A stretch of 26,553 nucleotides of DNA from an uncultured Clostridia bacterium (GTDB taxonomy: Bacteria > Bacillota_A > Clostridia > TANB77 > CAG-508): the NCBI GenBank assembly GCA_947624725.1, contig CANQLP010000013.1, positions 1 through 26,553 of the forward strand, in the 5' to 3' direction. The notes beneath the pieces were generated by a model that made no database searches, had not been told where the DNA came from, and worked only from the letters and a program-made list of their open reading frames with translations. The translations under genes and the position numbers were made by a program. Below, piece after piece: positions 1 through 8,495 of this stretch (positions are counted from its first letter, which is position 1; each line of letters opens with the position of its first letter).

Positions 1-66
1 TCAGTTGGTTAGAACGCTAGCCTGTCACGCTAGAGGTCGACGGTTCGAGCCCGTTCCAGGTCGCCA
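1..66 (+). tRNA. tRNA-Asp (GTC), 5' end outside window
   Basis: The sequence starts inside the D-arm stem; about 11 bases of the 5' end are missing. The anticodon loop CTGTCAC gives anticodon GTC. The T-arm (GACGG, TTCGAGC loop, CCGTT) is followed by acceptor strand CCAGGTC, discriminator G and an encoded CCA. A G discriminator fits tRNA-Asp. Confidence 0.92.
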
Positions 67-84
67 TTTTTTTATTAAACATAT

Positions 85-160
<76 letters not shown>

Positions 161-167
161 CTAATTT

Positions 168-193
168 AGAGAATTTTAACAATTCTCTTTTTT
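168..193 (+). terminator. terminator of the tRNA operon
   Basis: Stem AGAGAATT/AATTCTCT with a 5-base loop is followed by a T-run on the plus strand, eight bases after tRNA-Phe. Confidence 0.75.
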
Positions 194-214
194 ATTGTAT
201 AAAGAATATAAAAT

Positions 215-260
215 AAGACACAGGAACTGGATTATACTCATGCTCCAGTTCCTGTGTCTT
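215..260 (-). terminator. 17-bp perfect hairpin terminator
   Basis: Arms 215-231 and 244-260 are perfect 17-base inverted repeats with a 12-base loop. The hairpin begins at the stop codon of the gene ending at 260 and is followed on the minus strand by a T-rich stretch. Confidence 0.8.
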
Positions 261-619
261 TAATCTTCGGAATATTCGTTAATTTCTACAATATGTCCGT
301 CGACATACTTGCAAAAATTTCCATTTTCGCTGATGTACGGTGCAAAGTACGAATAACCAAAGCCTACCTTTGGTGCAGACTCCTTCGCCTTAAACATATA
401 ATACACAACATTTGTATCGGAACTATAAACCAAATATTCGCTTCCTTCTATTTGATTAAAATTCCCAGCTGTCAGAGCCTTCTCACTTGCTTCTTCTTTC
501 TTTTGCTGCCACAATTTCATGCTTGCTTTCGTGCCTATAAAACTCGGCAGAATAATAAATAATATTACTCCCATCACAAGAAAAAGAACTAAAATAACTG
601 TACTCCGTTTCGCCTTCAT
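260..619 (-). CDS. hypothetical membrane-anchored protein with in-frame CGG at codon 5
   Basis: 119 residues, not recognised. It has a short basic N-terminus, one hydrophobic segment (about residues 8-28, start of mature part near SFIGTKASM), then a soluble domain rich in aromatic residues. The expected topology is a single N-terminal anchor with the rest outside. The start is supported by AGGAGG seven bases upstream, a consensus promoter at 669-697 and a strong terminator overlapping the stop, so it looks like an expressed monocistronic gene. Oddity: codon 5 (plus 605-607) is CGG followed by A. Everywhere else in the window such a codon acts as glycine plus a +1 shift. Here a shift would end translation after nine residues, so the full protein needs CGG read as Arg. 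Foreign origin, context dependence or a downstream start (Met16) are possible. Confidence 0.6.
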   Translation of the reverse strand: MKAKRSTVILVLFLVMGVILFIILPSFIGTKASMKLWQQKKEEASEKALTAGNFNQIEGSEYLVYSSDTNVVYYMFKAKESAPKVGFGYSYFAPYISENGNFCKYVDGHIVEINEYSED

Positions 620-668
620 ACGCTCCTCCTAAGATTTTATGCTTAATGGACTATACCATTGTTTTTTA

Positions 669-697
669 ATTATATCATATTTTATGTAACTTTGCAA
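669..697 (-). promoter_or_regulatory. sigma-A promoter for the 260-619 gene
   Basis: On the minus strand, TTGCAA (692-697), a 17-base spacer and TATAAT (669-674) lie about 50 bases upstream of the start codon. Confidence 0.75.
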
Positions 698-723
698 ATA
701 ATATGTTTAAATTCTTAGGTAAT

Positions 724-752
724 TTGACACTATCTCAATATTAATGTATAAT
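724..752 (+). promoter_or_regulatory. consensus sigma-A promoter for the 849 gene
   Basis: TTGACA (724-729), a 17-base spacer and TATAAT (747-752) are both perfect consensus boxes. The predicted transcript starts near 759, giving a 5' leader of about 90 bases. Confidence 0.85.
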
Positions 753-771
753 AATTTTATAGACATTTAAT

Positions 772-798
772 TTATCCTAGTTATTATAATTAGGATAA
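772..798. promoter_or_regulatory. candidate repressor operator (27-bp dyad)
   Basis: TTATCCTA (772-779) is mirrored by TAGGATAA (791-798). Inside, GTTAT and ATAAT continue the symmetry around a central T with one mismatch. It sits just downstream of the predicted transcription start of the 849 gene, a typical repressor position. I do not recognise it as a known box. It could also be an RNA hairpin. Confidence 0.45.
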
Positions 799-848
799 TA
801 AGAATTTAAGTAATGACTGATGTAAATTAAGAAAGTGAGGGAAAATAA

Positions 849-1463
849 ATGAAAAACATCGTACGGTTAGTAGATGCTTTGAAAGACGAAGAATTTACTA
901 AATATTATATAAACTACCATACGAATAAAAGAGCGCTCATACTTGATCGCGAAAAGACTGGATGGCATAAAAAGCAGTCTATAAAGGCATCCTCAATAGG
1001 TAAATGGCATCCTATTGAATTAGAAGGCAAGCCTTGCTTGATAGGCGAACCATCTAATGAGAAACTTTTTTTAGCAGGAGAATTAGGCTTTAAAAATGGT
1101 ATTGAATTAATGGAAGAAGTAGCCAAAATCTGGGAAAATCCACATATGCACGCTTGTGCAAGGTCTCTTACTAAAGATTTATACTATAAATTGCCAAATG
1201 ACTTGCGTAAGTTTGAAAGACCAGCATGGCTTGCAACAGAGACAAAGCGTGGAAATACTAGCATTGATAAAACTGTAGGATTTTGGGTTGGTTATTTTAA
1301 TGGAACTTATGAACTATATACTCTATATAAAGATTCAATTCATGAGCCTAATGCTTCAATTTGTCCCATTATTTTTCTTCCAAAAGAGACAATGGTGGAA
1401 CTTCCAACTGCAGAAAAGGATGGACTTTCTCCCAAAAATGGACTAGAAATCAGTCTTGCTTAA
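849..1463 (+). CDS. hypothetical soluble protein with in-frame CGG at codon 6
   Basis: 204 residues, no signal peptide or membrane segment, function not recognised. Visible features are a Trp/His-rich middle (GKWHPIELEGKP), a segment IWENPHMHACARS and a Pro-rich end. The start is supported by GTGAGGG eight bases upstream and by the consensus promoter and dyad ahead of it. The hairpin at 1489-1529 follows the stop. Codon 6 (864-866) is CGG followed by T; a +1 shift there would put a TAG immediately next, so the full protein requires arginine or some bypass. Together with the 260-619 gene it forms a small segment between tRNA-Phe and dprA that does not obey the CGG rule of the conserved genes, which fits recent acquisition next to a tRNA locus. 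Whether the protein is made in this host is uncertain. Confidence 0.6.
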   Translation: MKNIVRLVDALKDEEFTKYYINYHTNKRALILDREKTGWHKKQSIKASSIGKWHPIELEGKPCLIGEPSNEKLFLAGELGFKNGIELMEEVAKIWENPHMHACARSLTKDLYYKLPNDLRKFERPAWLATETKRGNTSIDKTVGFWVGYFNGTYELYTLYKDSIHEPNASICPIIFLPKETMVELPTAEKDGLSPKNGLEISLA

Positions 1464-1488
1464 ATTTTAATGTTCAGCATTTGAGCAC

Positions 1489-1529
1489 AAAACGCATAAG
1501 CTTAAATATACAAAGCCTATGCGTTTTTA
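1489..1529. terminator. bidirectional terminator between converging genes
   Basis: AAAACGCATA...TATGCGTTTTT forms a stem with A-run and T-run flanks. It serves the plus gene ending at 1463 and the minus dprA ending at 1533. Confidence 0.8.
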
Positions 1530-1532
1530 TTA

Positions 1533-2175
1533 TTACTTATATTCTTCTAAAATATCAAATATATTTTCTACAAGCTTTGCTCCACTTTTTATTAAATTAT
1601 TTGTGCCTTTTGAAGTTTTAGAAAACACATTTCCGAGGAACTGCAAATACATCTCTTCCTTCATTTAAGGCTAAATCTGCTGTAATTAGGCTACCACTAT
1701 TTTCTCCTGCCTCAGTTACAACAATTCCATTGCTCAATCCACTTATTATTCTATTTCTCTTTGGGAAATTAGTAGCAATCGGTAAAACTTCCTCTGCATA
1801 TTCTGTTACTACTGCTCCTCCACTATCTATAATTTTATTAAAAAGTCCTATATTTTCTTTTGGATAAATATTATCAAATCCACCACCTAAAACTGCAATT
1901 GTCTTACCATTTGCAAGCATTGCTCCAATATGTGCTGATGCATCTATTCCTATTGCCATACCACTTATAATAGCAATGCCTTGCTTTGCAAGTCCATATG
2001 CTAAAGACTTTGTAATTTTTTCTCCATATAAAGTAGAATTTCTTGTACCTACAATACCTATACAAAAATCATTTAATATTTTCTCATCTCCTAATACATA
2101 TAATTTTTTTGGTGGATCATATATATTCAGCAGTCTCTTTGGATAATCTTTATCATTAATTTTAATAATTTTCAT
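1533..2175 (-). CDS. dprA: DprA-like DNA processing protein, compact, one CGGA recoding site
   Basis: DprA loads RecA on incoming single-stranded DNA during transformation and recombination. The Rossmann-type core is clear: IGIVGTRNST near residue 40, ISGMAIGID near 73, AVLGGGFD near 95, FPKRNRIISGLS and VVTEAGENSGSLIT towards the end. The zero frame stops at 1621-1623 shortly after CGG codon 181 (C at 1635, context cct CGGA aat). Reading CGGA as Gly restores the family motif VFAVPGN and a further 32 residues (VFSKTSKGTNNLIKSGAKLV and on) to TAA at 1533-1535, giving 213 residues. That is short for DprA: the N-terminal SAM-like domain and the C-terminal winged helix seen in longer members are missing. 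RBS GAAGGAG sits upstream of the ATG. It lies after the folD terminator, so it is probably a separate unit. Confidence 0.9.
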
Positions 2176-2214
2176 ATTTTCACTCCTTCATTAGTCTATA
2201 TAAATTTTTTCATC

Positions 2215-2251
2215 AAAAAAGAGATTTTATGTGTTTTCACATAAAATCTCT
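2215..2251 (-). terminator. terminator of the serS-folD operon
   Basis: 14-bp perfect stem (2220-2233 with 2238-2251), TTTT in the plus-strand loop, and six Ts after the stem on the minus strand. It starts 20 bases after the folD stop. Confidence 0.92.
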
Positions 2252-2270
2252 CCAAATCAAAAATATATAT

Positions 2271-3120
2271 CTAACTATTTTTTTCTTTATATTTTGCAGC
2301 TTTTACAATGTTTGTCATAAGCATTGCAACTGTCATTGGTCCTACTCCTCCGTGGAACTGGTGTTATAAACGAAGTTTTTTCCTTTACATTTTCAAAATC
2401 TACATCCCCAAATATTCCTTCATCTGTTCTATTAATTCCAACATCAATTACAACTGCCCCCTCCTTTATCATATCAGCTGTAACAAAGTGTTTTTTACCT
2501 ATTGCTGCAATTAGTATATCTGCATTTTGAGTAATTTCCTTTAAATTTTTAGTTTTAGAATGACATATCGTAACTGTTGCATTTTTATTTAAAAGGCTAA
2601 GTGCCATTGGTTTTCCAACAATATTGCTTCTTCCAATTACGACTGCATTTTTTCCTTCTATTTGTATATTATAGCTTTGGAACATCTTCATTATCCCATG
2701 TGGTGTACATGATACGAATGTATCTTGATTTAAGCAAAGTTTTCCAACATTTACGGGATTGAAACCATCAACATCTTTTTCTGGTGCAATTCTTTTAAAT
2801 GCTTCATTTATATCTAAATGAGCAGGTATTGGACTTTGCAAAAGTATTCCAGATATATCATCTCTTTTATTCAAACTATCAATAAGGCTTAAGAGTTCTT
2901 CCATAGTAGTATCTTCTTTTAAGAGATTTTCTTCATACTCTATCCCAAGCTCCATACATGCTTTATTCTTGCTTTTCACATATGTAAGAGATGCCTTATC
3001 ATTTCCTACAAGAATAACTGCAAACTTTGGAATAATTCCATGATTTTTAAGATCTTCTACTTCATCTTTTAAATCTTCTCTAACTTTTTTTGCTAAAGCT
3101 TTTCCATCTATAATTGTCAT
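2271..3120 (-). CDS. folD: bifunctional methylenetetrahydrofolate dehydrogenase/cyclohydrolase, one CGGA site
   Basis: FolD interconverts 5,10-methylene-THF, methenyl-THF and 10-formyl-THF in the cytosol and supplies the formyl donor used by Fmt. Family signatures are YVKSKNKACMELGI (about residue 50, catalytic Lys), GILLQSPIP (about 95) and the dinucleotide-binding VVIGRSNIVGKP (about 162). The zero frame derails at codon 257 (C at 2352, context cca CGGA gga) exactly in the invariant PGGVGPMT loop. Reading CGGA as Gly restores PGGVGPMTVAMLM and a normal end at TAG 2271-2273, total 282 residues, the usual length. Last gene of the serS-engB-DUF4364-proS-folD operon, 16 bases after proS, followed by a strong terminator. 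Confidence 0.96.
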
Positions 3121-3136
3121 ATGTATATTCTCCTTT

Positions 3137-4576
3137 CTAATATTGCCTGCCCCACACTACCATTTTATCTGCCTTTTCTCCACAGCAAACACATTTATCA
3201 GAAAAATGTTCTTCCTCAAATGGTATACATCTTGAATGTGCACCTGTTCTCTCTTTTATCTTATCTTCACATTCTTCTTTTCCACACCACATTGCTTTAA
3301 TGTATCCTTGATTTTGATTTATCTTTTCTTCAAATTCATCTAAATCATTTGCATAACTTGTCTTCTCTTCAAGTCTTTTCTTGCACATATTATACATGTT
3401 ACTTTGAATTTCATCTAAAAGATTTCTTACTTCTTCTTTTACATTCTCTAATTTTACAGTTTTCTTTTCAAATGTATCGCGTCTAACTAATACACACTCT
3501 CCGTTTTCAATATCTCTTGGTCCCATTTCAATTCTTAGGGGAATTCCTTTTAACTCACATTCATTAAACTTAAATCCTGGAGTTATATTATCTCTTTTAT
3601 CTACATCTACTCTAAATTCGTCTTTTAAGACATCTTTTAATTTCTCTATATTTTCTATAACGCCTTCTTTTTGCATAGCAATAGGTATAATTCTTACTTG
3701 TATAGGAGCAAGTTTTGGAGGAAGTTTCAATCCTCTTTCATCTCCATGTGCCATAATAACAGCACCAATAAGTCTTGTACTTATTCCCCAAGATGTTTGA
3801 TATGGATTTTCTTCTTTTCCTTCTTTATTTTGGAATTTTACATCAAAAGCTTTGGTAAAGTTTTGTCCAAAATAGTGTGATGTTCCTGATTGAAGGGCTC
3901 TACCGTCTCTTGTAAGAGTTTCTACTGTATATGTATCTTCAGCTCCTGCAAATTTTTCTTTTTCTGTTTTTTTACCTTTCAAAACTGGTATTGCAAGAAA
4001 TTCTTCAACAATTTTTGCATATATATTTAGCATAGTAAGAGTTCTCTCTACTGCTTCTTCTTTAGTTTCATGAATTGTATGTCCTTCTTGCCATAAAAAC
4101 TCACGCGAACGCAAGAAAGGTCTTGTTTCTTTTTCCCATCTTAAAACACTACACCATTGATTATAAACAAAAGGTAAATCTCTCCATGATTTTAACCATT
4201 TTGCATAAAGATTTGTAAACATTGTCTCAGATGTAGGCCTTATGCACAATCTTTCATCTAATTTTTCTCCTCCACCTTCTGTTACAAATGCAACTTCTGG
4301 AGCAAAGCCTTCTACATGGTCTTTTTCTTTTTGAAGTAAACTTTCAGGTATAAGAAGTGGGAAATATACATTTTGTACACCTGTCTCCTTAAAAAGCTTA
4401 TCAGCATAATTTTTTATATTTTCCCATATTGCAAATCCATAAGGCTTTATTGCAATAGAGCCCTTTGTATCTGTATAATCTGCTAAATCTGCTTTTCTTA
4501 CAATATCTGTATACCATTTAGCAAAATCTTCATCTATATTTGATATTTCTTTTACAAAATCTTGTTTATCCTGCAT
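3137..4576 (-). CDS. proS: prolyl-tRNA synthetase, short archaeal/eukaryal-type (class IIa)
   Basis: Charges tRNA-Pro with proline. About 480 residues without the bacterial editing insertion, so it belongs to the short ProRS type common in Clostridia. Visible parts are the class II catalytic core (RPTSETMF near 115, WQEGHTIHET near 165, the LQSGTSHYFGQNF loop, WGISTRLIGAVIMAHGD), the anticodon-binding domain (IRIEMGPRDIENGE) and a C-terminal zinc-binding region with four cysteines ending in WGRQY. The ATG at 4576 is preferred over an in-frame TTG at 4585 because the AAAGGG ribosome site then has normal spacing. No in-frame CGG occurs and the frame is intact. Every CGGN seen here has its C as the third base of the preceding codon (for example gac ggt), where Gly is read normally. 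Confidence 0.96.
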   Translation of the reverse strand: MQDKQDFVKEISNIDEDFAKWYTDIVRKADLADYTDTKGSIAIKPYGFAIWENIKNYADKLFKETGVQNVYFPLLIPESLLQKEKDHVEGFAPEVAFVTEGGGEKLDERLCIRPTSETMFTNLYAKWLKSWRDLPFVYNQWCSVLRWEKETRPFLRSREFLWQEGHTIHETKEEAVERTLTMLNIYAKIVEEFLAIPVLKGKKTEKEKFAGAEDTYTVETLTRDGRALQSGTSHYFGQNFTKAFDVKFQNKEGKEENPYQTSWGISTRLIGAVIMAHGDERGLKLPPKLAPIQVRIIPIAMQKEGVIENIEKLKDVLKDEFRVDVDKRDNITPGFKFNECELKGIPLRIEMGPRDIENGECVLVRRDTFEKKTVKLENVKEEVRNLLDEIQSNMYNMCKKRLEEKTSYANDLDEFEEKINQNQGYIKAMWCGKEECEDKIKERTGAHSRCIPFEEEHFSDKCVCCGEKADKMVVWGRQY

Positions 4577-4609
4577 AATTTTCAACCCTTTCTAACTTAA
4601 TACCTAAAA

Positions 4610-5201
4610 TTACTCAATCGTAATTTGCCCCAAATCTTTTTCTTGATTTTTTGCATCTTCTTCTTCTGTTTCTTTATTTATCATTCCAATAACTTCTGGA
4701 TAAATCTTATTTGCGTTTTCTTCCCAATTTTTCACAATTCTTACAGCTTGTTCTCTAGAACTTGCCATTGTTTCTATCTCAAAAATCTTAGCATTATTCT
4801 CTATTATCTTACATTTTACTATAAACTCATTCTCACTTAATGGAATAAATTCTGCATTTACTGCACTTTCATTTTTTATATCTTGAAGCTCTCCTTTTAC
4901 TGTCTTATCTACTTTAAGCTTTATAACTCCGAGGTAATATATCAAGTGTCAAATCAAGTGTACTTCTGCCATTTTCTGTTATCTCATACATTTCTATTTC
5001 TTGCTTTTCATAGCTAACTATGTAGTTATTATTTTTTAAATCTAATAAAAACTGTTGAAAATAAAAATAATTCATTTCTTGAATAGATAAAACAAGTCTA
5101 TATAAAGAATCATTGTCTATCGGTTTATTTACTACCGATAACAAATATAAAATTAGTACTTTATTTTCCGCAATTGTTTCATTATCTGCTCCAAGTTTCA
5201 T
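4610..5201 (-). CDS. DUF4364 family protein, one CGGA site
   Basis: DUF4364 is a clostridial family of unknown function with a winged-helix-like N-terminal half. The N-terminal 90 residues (ENKVLILYLLSVVNKPID near 10, YEITENGRSTLDLTLDILP at the end) are followed by CGG as codon 91 (C at 4931, context cct CGGA gtt), and the zero frame stops six codons later. Reading CGGA as Gly joins DILPG to VIKLKVDKTVKGELQ and the rest, 196 residues in all, with an acidic C-terminal tail (ETEEEDAKNQEKD). The ATG overlaps the engB stop by four bases (ATGA), indicating translational coupling, and proS follows 33 bases later. The family name rests on memory of the motif pattern. Confidence 0.8.
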
Positions 5202-5794
5202 GGGTTTTTCTCAACTCCAATTAATATATTTTCCCAAACTTTATCTGAATAGATTTTTCTTTCAGACGAAAATGGAAGTATTATTTCTTCTTTTTTTAAA
5301 TTTAGTTCTTTTATTATGTCTTGCATACTTTCCTCTACTTTTGTAATAGATACCTTATCTGCTTTATTTGCAAGTATTAAATAAGGCTTCCCTGTATTTT
5401 TTATGTATTCATACATTAATTTATCATTTTCTGTAGGTTTATGCCTAATGTCTAAAATAAGAACAATAAGGCATATTTCTTCCCTTGAAAATAGATATTC
5501 TTCAATAAATTTTCCGTACTTTTTCTTGTTCAGTTTTAGACATTTTGCTATACCCATATCCAGGTAAATCTACAAAATAAAATTTATCGTCTATATTATA
5601 AAAATTAATTTGCCTAGTCTTCCCGAGGTTCACTACTTGTCCTTGCTAAAGCTTTTCTATTAATCAGAGTATTTACAAAAGATGATTTTCCGAACATTAG
5701 ACTTTCCTGCAAGTACAATTTCTGGAAGTCCTCCTTTTGGATATTGTTTTGGACTTACTGCAGAAACTTCAAACCTTGGATTCTTTACTATCAT
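5198..5794 (-). CDS. engB: ribosome-biogenesis GTPase EngB/YsxC, three CGGN sites
   Basis: A TRAFAC-class GTPase needed for 50S subunit assembly. The reading frame is interrupted three times, always at CGG: codon 35 (C at 5692, gtt CGGA aaa), codon 57 (C at 5625, cct CGGG aag) and codon 93 (C at 5516, gta CGGA aaa). Reading each as Gly gives AGKSNV-G-KSS (the P-loop), [14 protein letters not shown] (switch I), then [27 protein letters not shown], and ANKADKV (G4) further on, 197 residues in total, the normal size. The segment lengths between sites (34, 21, 35 and 104 residues) all fit. Start ATG 5794 has AAAGGAG upstream, 12 bases after the serS stop; the stop overlaps the DUF4364 start. The first recoded Gly is the invariant glycine before KS in the GTP-binding loop. 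Confidence 0.95.
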
Positions 5795-5805
5795 ATATTT
5801 CTCCT

Positions 5806-7093
5806 TTATTTTGTTAATTTTTCTATTCCACCCATATAAGGTCTAATTACTTCTGGTATATTTACAGAACCATCTTCGTTATAGTTATTTTCTAAAAATG
5901 CAATAAGCATACGAGGAGGAGCAATAACTGTATTATTTAGTGTATGTGCAAAATATGTTTGTTTATCTCCTGGTTTTTTTACTCTTATTCCAAGTCTTCT
6001 GCTTTGTGCATCTGTTAAGTTAGAACAACTTCCAACTTCAAAATATTTCTTTTGTCTAGGGCTCCATGCTTCTACATCAACGCTTTTTGCCTTTAAATCA
6101 GCTAAATCTCCAGAGCAGCATTCAAGTGTACGAACTGGAATATCTAAACTTCTAAATAATTCTACTGTGTAAGACCACATCTTATCATACCATTTATAGC
6201 TATCTTCTGGTTCACAAACAACTATCATTTCTTGTTTTTCAAATTGATGTATTCTATATACTCCTCTTTCTTCTATACCATGTGCACCTTTTTCTTTTCT
6301 AAAGCAAGGTGAATAAGATGTCATTGTATATGGAAGTTTTGTACTATCTAATATTTTTCCTTTAAATTTTCCTATCATTGAATGCTCACTCGTACCTATT
6401 AGATAAAGGTCTTCCCCTTCTATTTTATACATCATTGCATCCATTTCTTCAAAACTCATAACTCCTGTTACGACATCTGATCTAATCATAAATGGTGGAA
6501 TACAATAAGTGAATCCTTTATTAATCATAAAATCTCTTGCATAGCTTAAAAGGGCAGAATGAAGCCTTGCAATATTTCCTGTTAGATAATAAAATCCATT
6601 TCCTGCAACTTCTCTTGCTGAATCTAAGTCAATTCCTGCAAGTGATTCCATTATATCTGTATGATATGGTATCTCATAGTCTGGAACTTTTGGCTCACCA
6701 AATTTTTGAACTTCTACATTTTCCGTATCGTCTTTTCCTATTGGAACAGATTCATGCATGATATTTGGTATCTTCATCATTATTTCATTTATTTTTATCT
6801 TATATTCTTCTTCTTGTTTTTCAATTTCTAATAGTTCATCATTTATCTTTTTTACTTCTTGCTTTATTCCTTCTGCTTCGTCCTTTTTACCTTCTCTCAT
6901 AAGTCCGTCCTATTTGCTCGCTTAATTTATTACGATTTGCTCTTAAAGTATCGCCTTTTTGCAATATTTCTCTATTTTTCTTATCTAGCTCTACTACTTC
7001 GTCTACAAGTACTAACTTATGATCCTGAAATTTCTTTTTGATATTCTCTTTTACAAGTTCTGGATTTTCTCTAATTAGTTTTATATCTATCAT
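5806..7093 (-). CDS. serS: seryl-tRNA synthetase, one CGGA site
   Basis: Class II synthetase that charges tRNA-Ser. The N-terminal 62 residues ([18 protein letters not shown]..., the start of the coiled-coil tRNA-binding arm) end at QIG, then CGG is codon 63 (C at 6907, gga CGGA ctt) and the zero frame ends a few codons later. Reading Gly gives [11 protein letters not shown] and continues through the arm and the catalytic core ([29 protein letters not shown], motif 3 [10 protein letters not shown]) to a normal 428 residues. RBS AAAAGGGGA; promoter 7128-7156. First gene of the five-gene operon. Confidence 0.96.
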
Positions 7094-7127
7094 TTCTAAT
7101 TCCCCTTTTCTAGCAAATTATGCTATA

Positions 7128-7156
7128 AGTCTATCATATTTTTAGTGCTTTTGCAA
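7128..7156 (-). promoter_or_regulatory. promoter of the serS operon
   Basis: TTGCAA (7151-7156), a 17-base spacer and TAGACT (7128-7133) on the minus strand, about 35 bases before the serS ATG. Confidence 0.65.
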
Positions 7157-7171
7157 TATGTTTAAATAAAT

Positions 7172-7212
7172 AAAAAAGCTATTTCCACCTAAACAGGAAA
7201 TAGCCTTTTTTT
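7172..7212 (-). terminator. terminator after the DUF378 gene
   Basis: GGCTATTTCC pairs with GGAAATAGC around a short loop, flanked by A-run and T-run on both sides, directly after the DUF378 stop. Confidence 0.85.
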
Positions 7213-7219
7213 AATTTTT

Positions 7220-7411
7220 TTAATCATTATCAAATAATAACTTTATGCACCATAATCCAGAGATTCCAACTAGTGTATATATTATTCTACTAATAACAGA
7301 CATTGTACCAAATATTGCATCAACTAAATTAAAATTAAATAGTCCTATCAATCCCCATACTACGGCACCTATTATTACTAAGATTAAAGCAATTGTATCG
7401 ATAACTTTCAT
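7220..7411 (-). CDS. DUF378 family small membrane protein
   Basis: 63 residues with two hydrophobic helices: IALILVIIGAVVWGLIGLF (about 6-24) and a second from VISRIIYTLVGISGLW onward (about 39-54). The pattern GAVVWGLIG...NLVDAIFG...R..Y.LVG.SG is typical of DUF378 (YuzA-like) proteins, whose function is unknown. AAAGGAAT precedes the ATG at moderate spacing. It has its own terminator and appears monocistronic. Confidence 0.85.
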   Translation of the reverse strand: MKVIDTIALILVIIGAVVWGLIGLFNFNLVDAIFGTMSVISRIIYTLVGISGLWCIKLLFDND

Positions 7412-7504
7412 AACTTTTGAATTCCTTTCTACAGGTTAATTTTAGTTATACATATTATATTATACTCTTGCTTTTTTAATTTATTCATACAAATTTTTCC
7501 AATT

Positions 7505-8255
7505 TTATAAAAGTTTATCTATGAAAATCCCGTATGCAATATTCGGATTTTCTACATTTACATAGTTTACTGCTCCGACTAGTCGTCCGATTTTGCATGA
7601 TTGGAGTTCCACTCATTCCTTGAACAACTCCACCAGCTCTATCTAATAACTCATTATCTATGATTTTAATTTTTAAATTTCTATTGTCATGTAAATAATC
7701 AATTCCTATAATTTCAATATCATAACTTTTTAGCTTATCATCATCTAAAGTCATTAACATACTTGCTTTTCCTTTTCTTACGCTATACCAAGGACAAGTA
7801 TCTACTTCATCATATTTTTCATCTATATCATTAATTCTTCCAAAAATTCCATAATTACTATCTTTATAAAGATATCCTATTTGTTCATGTTTATTTAGAG
7901 CTGCAATTATATTGCCAGCTTCATCAGTACTTGGTTTTTTTATTCCTTCAAAATCAACATTATAACAATTTCCATTTATCGTTGAACTTTCTGCATTATC
8001 CTCAATTGTAGAATGTCCAAGAGCAACAAATTCATTAGTTTCTTTTTTTATAAATGTAACAGTCCCAACTTTCATTGTTGATGTAGGTAATGCAGTGCTT
8101 TTTTCGTTAAAAATTGATGTACTCTCATCTAATTCAAATCCGATTAATCTTCCAGATAAGTAAACTTTTTGTGGTTTAGTATATAAAATTCCTGCAATAA
8201 TAATCATTACAATTACTAAACTTATGAATATAAAACTTTTGATTTTTAATTTCAT
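7505..8255 (-). CDS. S55 (SpoIVB-type) serine peptidase, membrane anchored, one CGGA site
   Basis: 249 residues. An N-terminal hydrophobic anchor (about 7-25) precedes a peptidase S55 domain: FVALGHST puts the likely catalytic His at 81, and QGMSGTPIMQN puts the likely nucleophile Ser at 215. The zero frame derails at codon 223 (C at 7589, aat CGGA cga). Reading Gly gives IMQNGRLVGAVNYV and a family-like end (NPNIAYGIFIDKLL) at TAA 7505-7507. SpoIVB of Bacillus is a secreted protease that triggers sigma-K activation, but it is longer; this compact copy may have another substrate. A strong promoter of its own (8364-8392) implies independent regulation. Confidence 0.85.
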
Positions 8256-8363
8256 TTACAAAACCTCTCTTAATATCTTATTCAGAAATTTAAAAATCTT
8301 TCGTATTTTTTTAATTTTATTCTTTAGATATTAAAATTCTTTGGTTATGTAAACACAAGTACT

Positions 8364-8392
8364 ATTGTATCATGTTTTATGTAAATTATCAA
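8364..8392 (-). promoter_or_regulatory. promoter of the S55 peptidase gene
   Basis: TTGATA (8387-8392), a 17-base spacer and TACAAT (8364-8369) on the minus strand, with a leader of about 100 bases. TTTATGTAAATT-like words recur three times at 8375-8418, overlapping the promoter, and could be binding sites. Confidence 0.75.
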
Positions 8393-8422
8393 GCATTTTA
8401 TGTAAATTTATGTAAATTCTAT

Positions 8423-8455
8423 AAAAAAAAGCAAGCTTAGTATTTTAAGCTTACT
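8423..8455 (-). terminator. terminator of the priA-def-fmt operon
   Basis: On the minus strand AGTAAGCTT pairs with AAGCTTGCT (one G-U pair) around an 8-base loop, followed by a run of Ts. It starts about 40 bases after the fmt stop. Confidence 0.8.
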
Positions 8456-8495
8456 ATTTCTTATTATATTTTAAATTTATCTTTAATTTTTCGTT

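Noticed and set aside
5198..5557. A separate 119-residue protein beginning MGIAKCLKL
   Set aside because: Its first 16 residues come from the wrong frame of engB; the family frame there reads [15 protein letters not shown] and joins through CGGA at 5513-5516.
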